Position numbers and translations under genes: made by a program. The notes below the pieces were generated by a model. It did not search any database, was not told the DNA's origin, and saw only the letters and a list, made by a program, of their open reading frames with translations. From assembly GCF_964355755.1 (NCBI RefSeq), contig NC_092674.1:17746501-17810500 (forward strand): a DNA stretch of 64,000 nt, in the 5' to 3' direction. The stretch is from Antedon mediterranea. Taxonomy: Eukaryota > Echinodermata > Crinoidea > Comatulida > Antedonidae. Positions 45,570 through 53,566 of the stretch are shown in pieces; positions within the stretch are counted from its first letter, which is position 1; each line of letters opens with the position of its first letter.

Positions 45570-47204
45570 ACTAGATTTGAACTCGTCACTTTGACGAGTT
45601 CGGGTTATCCGCGCAAACGCAACATCCACATACGCTTAAAATATATGAACGCCGAAAATTATTATGCCTTCCTATTACATGATTTAAATACGTTTACAGT
45701 GCTGAATTGTACCTATTTTGTAGCATACAACATATTACAGTATTTACAGAATACACTGTATATGTTATATACAGTGTAGCATAGACGAAATTACAAGACC
45801 CATCTTTTAAATCCAATTATTAACACGATGACGTCATCAAATTGACATAAAGATAACTATTTTAGAAGATAATTATCTAAATAATTACATTAATACAAAT
45901 TTGAAAAATTTTGGGCACGTAAAAGTGACATGCGCTCTCGTTTAAACGCAATGAACTTTTACGCAAGAAATGAAAATATGACTTTTTGAATACAACTGGC
46001 CATATGATAACGTCATGACATCAGATAGACAAAATTTGTATATGAATTCATATCTACAATTCAACAACTTCTATAATAAGTTTTAATCATGCGCGTCACT
46101 TTTTATTCTGACGAGTTATAACAGATTGAAGTTTACTGTAAAGATGAAAAGAAGTGACCCACGTTATTTACATTTTTAGACATGATGACGTCATAAAAAT
46201 GAAAATATTTTTAACTCATGCGAAAGATAGTTTATTGACAGAGACAATACTAAAATCTCGGAGGAAATTGAATACGTATAAGCAAGATGCGCTCTGTTGA
46301 ATGTGATGAGCAATAACGAAAGAGACAAAAATCCTATATTTTACATTCGTGTGGCCATACGATGACATAACATCCGAGAGGTAAAAATTCTGCATGAATT
46401 CATATCTACAATTTATCTTCTTACATAATAAGTAAAAAAAATTGGGGGTCACCTTTGATCCTGAAGAGCTATAATAGATTAAAAATAGGCATAATTTTGA
46501 CAATATTTTGTCACTTTTGCAACTAAAATCCGCGCAAATGGTCTAAATCAACGTGTTCGTATGACGTCATTTTAATTTGAAATGATGTCAATCTTTTTTA
46601 AAATGACTAGGAAAGACTGTAAAATTATAATTCAAGAGAAAAACACATGATTTTCATGCTCCGTGCTCTCCTTGCGCGTAATTTTTTTCGCGCGCGTGGG
46701 AATTTTTGACATGCTCAAAATTTCATGATCAGCGTAGAAAGTTGATTAGAAATTAATTTTGCGCATTTTGAAATTTTAAATGCGCGTGCGCGCGTAACTT
46801 CTTGTGAAACATGCCATTTTTAATCCATAGAAAGTTTGCCCTTAATATGACTTAAATTTTCACCAAGTGTCAATAAAAAATGACTTTTGGTTTATAATCT
46901 ATGATCAATCATAGAAATTCATAAAATCGCACGTAACTTACGCTGCGCGACTCTAACGTCATGTAACGAAGTTTCTTGCACATCTACAGCTACAGGTCAC
47001 TCTTTTTACCAAGTTATACAAAGTTACGTTCACAAGCAATAGGGGATATGCGACACACAAAAGTCCGGGAAAGAAAGAAGAATAACAAAGAAGATGAAGA
47101 AAAAGATATTTACAATAACATGGGTTATCCGCAACTAAGCGGATAACTAAAAAAAAAAGTAACAGGACGATTACAAGTAGTTATCCGCTACTATGCGGAT
47201 AACT
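45570..47204 (+). mobile_element. Array unit 5, complete element with 11 bp target duplication
   Basis: 5' end ACTAGATTTGAACTCGTCAC then CGGGTTATCCGC. 3' end carries hairpin GTTATCCGC / AACTAA / GCGGATAAC (47124-47147) and the terminal hairpin AGTTATCCGC / TACTAT / GCGGATAACT (47179-47204). AATAATACAGA occurs immediately before (45559-45569) and after (47205-47215). Joining the two flanks gives the same tail as in the minus-strand copy at 62069-62140. At 1635 bp it is the best-defined member. It encodes no recognisable protein. Confidence 0.75.
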
Positions 47205-47350
47205 AATAATACAGAAAAAAAAAAAAAAGATGATTTCATACAGTTACAAGGAGTTATCCGCTACTAAGCGGATAACTAATAAATAAATAAATAAATAAAT
47301 AAAGATTTTGACAGAATCAAGAGGTTATATGCATATCATGCATATAACCT
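47124..47350 (+). repeat. Cluster of four terminal hairpins
   Basis: Stems: 47124-47147 (9 bp), 47179-47204 (10 bp), 47252-47277 (10 bp), all GTTATCCGC/GCGGATAAC, and 47322-47350 (13 bp, AGGTTATATGCAT/ATGCATATAACCT, loop ATC). The spacers are A-rich; the second and third hairpins are preceded by TTACAAG-G/T. Confidence 0.9.
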
Positions 47351-47768
47351 AATTACTAGTAAGTAGGCCTTTATAATTGATATTTGAATATCTAAAACAA
47401 AAATTGTAGTTCATGATTCAGTTGAATCACTAAAATCACATTGTAGTTCACATAAAAGTAAAGGCCTTCAATAAAAGTTAAATTACTAGAACAAATTGTA
47501 GTTCACGTAAAGTAAATGCCTTTAATCAATATAATTGATTAGTTGAATATCTAAAACAAATTAATTTCAGTAGTTCACGATACGTTGGGTTAACCACTAA
47601 AATATTTTTTTATTTAATATTGAATGGCGCCACCAACGGCCATTTTGCCGAAAGTGACTGACCCGGAAGCCAGTTGAACAACATCACGAGTGTGTGAAAA
47701 TAACCCTGTGATATCCACAAATTTCGATAGGTAACGCTAAATTTTGTCCTTGTAAAAGACAAAAGTGG
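47351..47768. other. Intron sequence with imperfect tandem repeat
   Basis: About 47390-47590 repeats a unit containing TGTAGTTCA, TAAAAGTAAA-GGCCTTCAAT and GAATATCTAAAACAAA three times, imperfectly. No gene was seen. Confidence 0.4.
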
Positions 47769-47924
47769 AACAATAGCATCGATGTGAAAACTAATGTTAT
47801 CAAATCTACGTTTCGCGGTACATCTGAGATAGATAAGGTAGGTATCCATGGCGGAGATTTGTACCGAAGTTTTTGCATTGTGCTCGCCTATGTCAGAATT
47901 AACCATAATTTATATAAAGATAAT
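47769..47924 (+). repeat. Dispersed repeat, copy 2 (partner 5268-5417)
   Basis: See the partner copy. This one keeps TATCCATGGCGGAG, where the first has a gap. Confidence 0.75.
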
Positions 47925-48552
47925 GGCTGTTTCAATCCTTATAGTTAGGGAGATGGCTATCGGATCTCCTGCATAAAACGAAACATGCATTGTTTATGCA
48001 GGAGTGCATATTGCACTCATCAGCTGGTAAACCAATAGCGTAATACCCTCAACATATTAAATTAACTCAACTTGGTTATCTCATTAAAACAACAATTGAA
48101 CTTGGTTGTAAACATATTGTATATTGAACAAAAAACAACTCAACATTTTTAATCAATTATGGTAAAAGTAAATAAAAACCAACGTATGAAAAGGTTATAT
48201 TATAGTGATGTAACAAAACTCAACAGTGTTTGAAATGAATAAATAGCAATGGCGAATAAAATGAATGAACAAACAGTAAATGAAGTCATGGTCTCTTACC
48301 TTAAAAAAATGATCATCGACGACGCCGCATCACTTATACATTTTTGTTTAACTGAAGACATAATGATACATGTATCCGCTAATTATAGGAAAGAAAATAG
48401 AAATATACGGTACAGAGATTTTCATGAAAAGCTGTTATTATTCGTCCATGATTTATGAATTGATTCTTACCAAAAATATTGATAGTTTTTATAGAATAAT
48501 CTATCAAATGCAATTTTACTGTATAATCGTAGCATATATAATACCTGTTTTC
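47925..48552. other. Intron sequence with one long hairpin
   Basis: CTCCTGCATAAA (about 47965) pairs with TTTATGCAGGAG (about 48004), and TGCATATTGCA follows. No gene was recognised. Confidence 0.35.
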
Positions 48553-49050
48553 TTGGTATAAAGGCCAAAATTCAAACTAATTTGCTAAGTTGTAGAGTGA
48601 ATTTAATGTGTAAATGTTTTGCTATTTATAACTTATAGATGCCTTGAATGGATAAATATAGAATGATAGATTCTGCTTTCATGGACTTCATTGTGCAATC
48701 AGAGGTTTTTCACTGTTGCTGATTTTCTTGTCATTAGAAGTTCAATTTAATTTATTCCAGATTTTACAATACACAAACAATAACACATTCATCACACATG
48801 CTAGACCCGGGGGACTCCAAGAGCGAACTTAATCACTTTTGATGGGACGTCCCGTCCAGTTAATCTTACAATACATATTTTCATGGTGTATGTGATAATA
48901 ATAAATGGTTACTGCCACATCCTAGAACAATTCCACTCCTTAATATAGTATATTTCCATACATTATTTAATCTTTATATCGTATTAATATGGCCTTACAC
49001 TTGTGTTACTTGTGTTGATTGGCATTGACGTTTCTCGTACTCAATAAATA
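48553..49050 (+). repeat. Penelope-2 inverted 5' flank copy
   Basis: Reverse complement of 51505-51820 with an extra segment (about 48837-48990) that is missing or different on the right. It ends at GGCATTGACGTTTCTCG. Confidence 0.75.
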
Positions 49051-49254
49051 CTGTATCTATTTTCTTTTGTATATTATTTAATAACTGAACAGTTTATTTA
49101 TCTGAAAATATGTACAAAGCTGAGGATCAAATATCCATTTCTAGTTCTAAATACAACCTTAAACATGCCCTGATCTCCGTATATGGCAACTAAAATGTTT
49201 TAATTTTTGTTTTTTTTTTGCTTTGATAATTCTTATATATATATATAAAATGCA

Positions 49255-49290
49255 CTGATGAAGGGCTAATGTTGCCCGAAAGCTCTGCTA
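49255..49290 (+). ncRNA. Hammerhead-like core, Penelope-2 copy A
   Basis: CTGATGA (49255-49261), stem II GGGC/GCCC, GAAA (49278-49281), a short stem III (AGC..GCT) and the triplet CTA (49288-49290). The core letters fit a minimal hammerhead, with an unpaired A at the base of stem II. A good stem I could not be drawn, so activity is doubtful or needs a dimer. Confidence 0.5.
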
Positions 49291-49383
49291 ACTTTTCTGG
49301 CTGTTTACTTTATCGTTTTGATAGCTTTTCGCTTTTTATTTTTGTATCTCCATTGAGATCCAGCCACTGATACCCACAGCATT

Positions 49384-49440
49384 GTCATTTTTTTCAGTAA
49401 TTTGCCTTTATAAATCCAAAGGCAAATTACTGAAAAAAAT
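49384..49440. repeat. Tail-to-tail junction palindrome
   Basis: TTTTTTTCAGTAATTTGCCT and AGGCAAATTACTGAAAAAAA are perfect inverted arms (about 28 bp each with the flanking TTGTCA/TGACAA) around ATAAATCC. This is the point where the two Penelope-2 copies meet. Confidence 0.8.
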
Positions 49441-49729
49441 GACAAGTGCAAGTGAAGGAATTTGGATAAGGTCATAGTATAAAGCTGGCAAGTGCTGCCT
49501 GGGTGGACAGGAATAAAAGAAATATAACAAAGGGAGCCAGGGTGGAGTCTGAATAAGAGTAGAAAACAAAGAAGGTAGCTTGGTAGAGATATAAACAATT
49601 TTGGAATGAGACTAAAACTAACAGCTTAAATGGTGGTTAATATTGAAACTTAAATTTTGGTAGTCAATGGAATAATTTTACCGATCTGGGAGTATGTTCC
49701 TAATGTTAAGTCCAAAAGGTTTTGTGGTT

Positions 49730-50170
49730 TTAAGTAGTAATTCCCAGTGGTTTTCTTTGTCTTTGCGAGTTTTGTCGCTCCATTTGACATCGTGGTCTAT
49801 TGCAATAACTCTGAAATTTGCAATCGTGACCAGCTGAATTAAAATGTTCGGCTACAGGTTGATCAAGCTTTAATGTTTTGATAGCTGATCTATGTTGTGT
49901 CATTCTCATACGGAGAGTGTTTTTTGTTTCTCCGACGTACTGTTTGCCACAAATATTACAGTATATGAGATAAATGACGTTTTTGGTTAGACAATTAATT
50001 GATTGTCTTATCCGAAAAATGCGGCTGTCATGAGAGTTAATTTCACTCTTAAATTTGGATCTTACTAATATATCACGAAGGTTGGGAGGTCTACGAAATG
50101 CAATAATGGGTGGTTCCGAAAAAACAGTCCTGAGACGTTCTGTGGACTGTCGAATGGGCATGTTTCTCAA
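49730..50170 (-). CDS. Penelope-2 GIY-YIG endonuclease
   Basis: This is the nuclease half of the Penelope protein in its own frame. VIYLIYCNICGKQYVGET (about 65-82) holds the GIY (here IYL) and YIG (YVG) strands and a Cys pair; RMRMTQHR gives the catalytic Arg and His, and AEHFN gives the Glu (about 108). After GHDCKF the frame slips. The true end VIAIDHDVKWSDKTRKD followed by ENHWELLLKT and a stop near 49676 is readable in the next frame. The overlap with the RT frame at 50091-50170 marks another slip. In the family this domain cuts target DNA for integration. Confidence 0.85.
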   Translation of the reverse strand: MRNMPIRQSTERLRTVFSEPPIIAFRRPPNLRDILVRSKFKSEINSHDSRIFRIRQSINCLTKNVIYLIYCNICGKQYVGETKNTLRMRMTQHRSAIKTLKLDQPVAEHFNSAGHDCKFQSYCNRPRCQMERQNSQRQRKPLGITT

Positions 50171-51245
50171 TAAAAGCCCGTAATGGAGACAACCTAGGGT
50201 GGTAGGTTGTGACCAATGGCACTCTGGTCGAATTTTTTGGCTGACGTGGTTTGTACGTCAGTGTTTGACATCGAGGAATATCTTTTGCTTTCTTTATAGC
50301 AGTTTCGATGTATTCCTTCTTGTAATTTCTATTCCGGAGATGTCCGGTTAGTTCTTCGGTACGATTCTGAAAATCTAAATCTGAAGAACAGATACGTCTG
50401 ATACGTAATGCTTGACTGTACGGTATGTTTTTAGTACAGTGTCGGGGGTGACAACTGCTAGGGAGCAGGTACATATTTTTATCCGTGGGTTTACGGAATA
50501 GGTCAGTTTTGAGTGTACCATTTTCTATGGTCACTATAGTGTCCAAAAAATCAACGCTACTAGTGGATTTGGTAGCTGTAAATTTGATAGTTGGGTGGGC
50601 TGAATTAATATTGAGAAGAAAAGATTCCAAATTATCTTCACCATGAGTCCAGATCATGAAGATGTCGTCAATGTATCTAAACCAAACAAGTGGTTTATTT
50701 GGTTGGAGGGACAGAAAATTGGCCTCAAATTGTCCCATAAATAAATTTGCAAAAGATGGCGCCATTTTTGTGCCCATCGCTGTGCCATGAATTTGAAGGT
50801 AATGGTCATTTCCAAAAATAAAATTGTTGTTGGTTAAAATCAACATGACCAGTTCTCGTAAATGAGCTTTAGTAGGCGTTTTGCCTGGAATTTGTATGTA
50901 ATTTAAAATACATGCGTCGGCTCCTTCTTTGTGAGGGATATTAGTATACAATGATGAAACATCTAATGTAGCCAGAACAGAATTATTAGGTAAATTTTGA
51001 ATTTGGTTAATTTTGCGGATAAAGTCTGTGGAGTCCTGAATGTATGAAGGGAGATCAGTCACATATGGTCTTAGTAAATCATCCACATATTCAGAAATTT
51101 TCTCTGTAGCAGTGCCATTGCCCGAAATAATGGGTCTACCAGGATTGCCTGCTTTGTGGATTTTAGGTAGGAAATAAAATCTGCCTGGAACTGGATTGAA
51201 GTGTTTTTTAACCATCACAGAAACAGATTTGGCCACCTTATCCAC
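50091..51245 (-). CDS. Penelope-2 reverse transcriptase
   Basis: 384 codons. FYFLPKIHKAGNPGRPIISG (about 23-42), LDVSSLYTNIPH (motif A, 94-105), HGTAMGTKMAPSFANLF (motif B, about 153-169), FRYIDDIFMIW (catalytic Y-I-D-D, 191-194) and VDFLDTIV are all in one frame, so the RT domain is intact. The N-terminus is shifted (see 51238-51480), and at about 50160-50180 the frame slips into the endonuclease. This RT is clearly distinct from Penelope-1 (YIDD against YRDD), so two Penelope lineages are present. Confidence 0.88.
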   Translation of the reverse strand: MDKVAKSVSVMVKKHFNPVPGRFYFLPKIHKAGNPGRPIISGNGTATEKISEYVDDLLRPYVTDLPSYIQDSTDFIRKINQIQNLPNNSVLATLDVSSLYTNIPHKEGADACILNYIQIPGKTPTKAHLRELVMLILTNNNFIFGNDHYLQIHGTAMGTKMAPSFANLFMGQFEANFLSLQPNKPLVWFRYIDDIFMIWTHGEDNLESFLLNINSAHPTIKFTATKSTSSVDFLDTIVTIENGTLKTDLFRKPTDKNMYLLPSSCHPRHCTKNIPYSQALRIRRICSSDLDFQNRTEELTGHLRNRNYKKEYIETAIKKAKDIPRCQTLTYKPRQPKNSTRVPLVTTYHPRLSPLRAFIEKHAHSTVHRTSQDCFFGTTHYCIS

Positions 51246-51595
51246 AATTTCCGGGGTGGGGATCCGTTGTAAGTTTACGATAATGAAGAGGATTGTTTAG
51301 CTGTCTTAAGGACTCCTCTTCATAACATTTGATGTCCATGGCAACAGTGGCAGAACCTTTATCAGCGGGTTTAATGATAATATCATTACGCTGACGCAAT
51401 TTGGCAATGGCCTGCCTCTCGTTTTGAGAGATTGTCACGTTTATCTGGACTCGGGACGTAGTTTTGTACATCCTCCTCAATAGCCTGAATGAATGTTTCT
51501 AAAGCTGAAACGTCAATGCCAATCAACACAAGTAACACAAGTGTAAGGCCATAAAAAAAAAAAAGATCGCTCTTGGAGTCCCCCGGGTCTAGCAT
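51238..51595 (-). pseudogene. Penelope-2 N-terminal region
   Basis: AIAKLRQRNDIIIKPADKGS then AMDIKCYEEESLRQLNNPLH is the usual N-terminal part before the RT (IKPADKGSA motif). A one-base slip in a C run near 51260 breaks it from the RT frame. Confidence 0.75.
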
Positions 51596-51820
51596 GTGTG
51601 ATGAATGTGTTATTGTTTGTGTATTGTAAAATCTGGAATAAATTAAATTGAACTTCTAATGACAAGAAAATCAGCAACAGTGAAAAACCTCAGATTCCAC
51701 AATGAAGTCCATAAAAGCAGAATCTATCATTCTATATTTATCCATTCAAGGCATCTATAAGTTAAATAGCAAAACATTTACACATTAAATTCACTCTACA
51801 ACTTAGCAAATTAGTTTGAA
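51505..51820 (-). repeat. Penelope-2 5' flank (main copy)
   Basis: Reverse complement of the left flank copy. It ends at an (AT)n microsatellite (about 51820-51843). Confidence 0.7.
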
Positions 51821-51843
51821 TATATATATATATATATATATAT

Positions 51844-52443
51844 AAACACAACAGGCATAGAAATAAATTCCAAACCGCTCGGTGATACACTGAAAATTAT
51901 TTAATTAATTTTTGAAACGATAAAGATGAGGAAATCTGGGAGAATGAGAAAAAGTCGCCCCAGTGAGTGGCCGAGCGGTTAAGACAGTGGAACCGTAATC
52001 ACGTAGCCATAACATCGGCAGGGGTTCGAGGCTCACTCACTCCATGGTTCTGGTGGTAGAACGAGTCTTCTCGGATAAGGACTATAAACCGTAGGTCCAG
52101 TGTACACAACTTGCTCATGTGCACTTTAAAGAACCTAGTACATCTTTTGAGACGAGTAGGGGATTACCCCGGTGTATTAGTACATCACAGCCACTGATCA
52201 CCAACTGGGCCCTCTGGGAGATCAGTCTTTGACTGAAGAGGTCACCCAGTATAAAGATAAAACAAACAAACAAACAAACCGAGACTCGAACTCGGACCGT
52301 CTGCTTGATATGCAGTTGCCCTAACCATTAAACCACTGGGGTTTTCATGATATTGTTCTTTAACTCGATCGGATAACGACCCTTTAACATTCTCGGCGTG
52401 GTACGGTTGGAACACAACTAGTCCTCAGTTGTACGCACGCGCA
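51844..52443. repeat. Duplicated segment, copy 1 (SINE-interrupted)
   Basis: Apart from the SINE at 51963-52279, this is nearly identical to 52531-52805, from AAACACAACAGGCATAG to GTCCTCAGTTGTA. Single changes include ATTAAACC/ATTAGACC and ATGATA/ATGGTA. Both copies are preceded by an (AT)n run. Confidence 0.85.
51963..52279 (+). mobile_element. tRNA-derived SINE with (AAAC)n tail
   Basis: Head GTGAGTGGCCGAGCGGTTAA...GGGGTTCGAGGCTCACTCAC resembles a class II (Leu-like) tRNA with polymerase III A and B boxes and a closing stem. The body includes AGGTCCAGTGTACACAA and GTGCACTTTAAAGAACC. The tail is five AAAC units. The adjacent uninterrupted copy shows the target was GTCGCCCCAACCGAG. Confidence 0.8.
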
Positions 52444-52530
52444 CCAGAGATCAAATTGATACGCCCTCATCTATAATTCAGTATATTTATTCACTAAGTG
52501 GGATCTCGAGAGATACTTTTATATATATAT

Positions 52531-52805
52531 AAACACAACAGGCATAGAAATAAATTCCAAACCGCTCGGTGATACACTGAAAATTATTTAATTAATTTTT
52601 GAAACGATAAAGATGAGGAAATCTGGGAGAATGAGAAAAAGTCGCCCCAACCGAGACTCGAACTCGGACCGTCTGCTTGATATGCAGTTGCCCTAACCAT
52701 TAGACCACTGGGGTTTTCATGGTATTGTTCTTTAACTCGATCGGATAACGACCCTTTAACATTCTCGGCGTGGTACGGTTGGAACACAACTAGTCCTCAG
52801 TTGTA
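52531..52805. repeat. Duplicated segment, copy 2 (uninterrupted)
   Basis: Empty-site version of copy 1. It contains the complete tRNA-like sequence at 52644-52713. Confidence 0.85.
52644..52713 (-). tRNA. tRNA-like sequence (repeat-borne, probably a pseudogene)
   Basis: On the minus strand: acceptor CCCCAGT pairs with GTTGGGG (two G-U pairs). A-box-like GGTCTAATGGTTAGG resembles tRNA-Glu/Asp. Anticodon stem CTGC/GCAG with loop ATATCAA, T arm CCGAG-TTCGAGT-CTCGG perfect. The apparent anticodon ATC is unusual, and the sequence is duplicated with its surroundings, so it is more likely a SINE head or pseudogene than a working gene. Confidence 0.45.
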
Positions 52806-52808
52806 TAT

Positions 52809-53038
52809 ATATAAATCCAAAGGCAAATTACTGAAAAAATGACAATGCTGTGGGTATCACTGGCTGGATCTCAATGGAGATACAAAATAAAAGCTAAAAG
52901 CTAAATCAAAACAAGAAGCAAAACAGCCAGAAAAGTTAGCAGAGCTTTCGGGCAACACTAGCCCTTCATCAGTGCAAGTGAAGGAATTTGGATAACGTCA
53001 TAGTATAAAGCTGGCAAGTGCTGCTTGGGTGGACAATA
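52809..53038 (-). mobile_element. Penelope-2 terminal fragment
   Basis: From AAATCCAAAGGCAAATTACT to GCTTGGGTGGACA, matching 49412-49502 but including the middle part that is missing there (TGCTGTGGGTATC...CTTCATCA). An (AT)n run follows. Confidence 0.75.
52937..52972 (-). ncRNA. Hammerhead-like core, Penelope-2 copy B
   Basis: Minus strand CTGATGA (52966-52972), GGGC/GCCC stem II, GAAAG, CTA (52937-52939). Same form as copy A with one loop change (CTAGTGTT against CTAATGTT). Stem I is again not evident. Confidence 0.5.
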
Positions 53039-53499
53039 TATATATTGTGCCAGTTCTGCGGTACATTTCATTTCGAAACCTGAGCTGCACTGACGAGATC
53101 TAAACAGTACTGTCTGCAGATTGATTATTATATATATAATTTTTTTTTACATTTTTGGTATTGCATTCTTTGAAAATTACCTTTTTCATTTAATGTCCTT
53201 GTCTGAATATCTTTTCCCTTTTCGTTTTTTTTCATAATATATTGTATATTGTATCTTTTTCTTCTGGTTAGTTGTTGATTCTACAACTGGAATGATGAGT
53301 ACGGCGCAGACAAATAACGATCACACAATTTGAAAAAAAGTTGTGTGGGTAGGGCTTATAGGGGGCTGGGTTGGAAAAATGAATAGATGCTATTATTTAT
53401 ATGTTTTTGAATTTAAAAAAATTTGATTTTACATTAGCAAACCTTTTTTACTTACCAAAATTATAATAGTTATATTTTTCTTTTTTTAAATGTTTTTAG

Positions 53500-53566
53500 G
53501 CCAGTTTGCGGGATTCGTGGAAACACACTGATAATTAATCTTCCTGGTAGTTCTAAAGGCTCAAAG
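53500..53566 (+). CDS. GPHN: Gephyrin, G-domain exon d
   Basis: The acceptor is a long T tract ending in TTTTTAG (53499); the donor is GTAAAT at 53567. The first base completes the Arg codon begun in the previous exon, then [22 protein letters not shown] follows as 22 codons. INLPGS-KGS is the conserved gephyrin/MogA stretch that closes the molybdopterin pocket. The exon ends on a codon boundary. The next expected exon (ECFQFILPALPHAI-like) was not found in the remaining 10.4 kb, so the next intron runs past the window edge. Confidence 0.9.

Larger units (their letters stand above)
39630..47350 (+). repeat. Head-to-tail array of a non-coding hairpin-ended element family
   Basis: Five 5' ends (ACTAGA at 39630, 41034, 42531, 44049, 45570; spacings 1404, 1497, 1518, 1521) are followed by one cluster of four hairpins at 47124-47350. 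Each unit carries a small 5' hairpin, internal blocks with ATGACGTCAT, and a GCGCGCGTGGGAATTTTTGA block near its 3' half. No unit has a coding frame above about 95 codons. The outermost 5' end (TTATATGC type) matches the outermost 3' hairpin, and inner ones match TTATCCGC hairpins, so the array looks nested as well as tandem. Confidence 0.85.
48553..51820 (-). mobile_element. Penelope-like element 2 with inverted flanks
   Basis: The coding part (49676-51595) lies on the minus strand. Its 5' flank 51505-51820 recurs in inverted orientation at 48553-49050 (shared blocks AATTTGCTAAGTTGTAGAGT, TTGCTGATTTTCTTGTCATT, CTAGACCCGGGGGACTCCA, AACACAAGTAACACAAGTG, each inverted). A second copy therefore lies tail to tail with the main one, and the junction is the palindrome at 49384-49440. 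Inverted or tandem partial copies are typical of Penelope insertions. Confidence 0.75.

Noticed and set aside
39630-47350. Helitron/Helentron array
   Set aside because: Head-to-tail order and 3' hairpins fit, but unit 5 has an 11 bp target duplication, there is no CTRR end after the hairpin, and no Rep/helicase relic was seen.
39630-47350. Plain satellite DNA
   Set aside because: Unit length is similar, but subfamily-matched ends, a target duplication and scattered single copies (10345, 14880, 56228) indicate a mobile element. Unequal crossing-over may still have multiplied units 2-4.
47610-47906. 98-codon minus-strand frame
   Set aside because: It overlaps the dispersed repeat, and the partner copy at 5268-5417 does not keep the frame (8-base gap).
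47961-48030. Hammerhead ribozyme
   Set aside because: CTGATGAG is on the minus strand but CGAAAC is on the + strand, so the two core parts cannot lie in one RNA.
52584-52787. 67-codon minus-strand frame
   Set aside because: It is a read-through of the tRNA-like repeat segment.
53041-53110. Hammerhead ribozyme
   Set aside because: CGAAACC and CTGACGAG occur in permuted order, too close together to form the stems.
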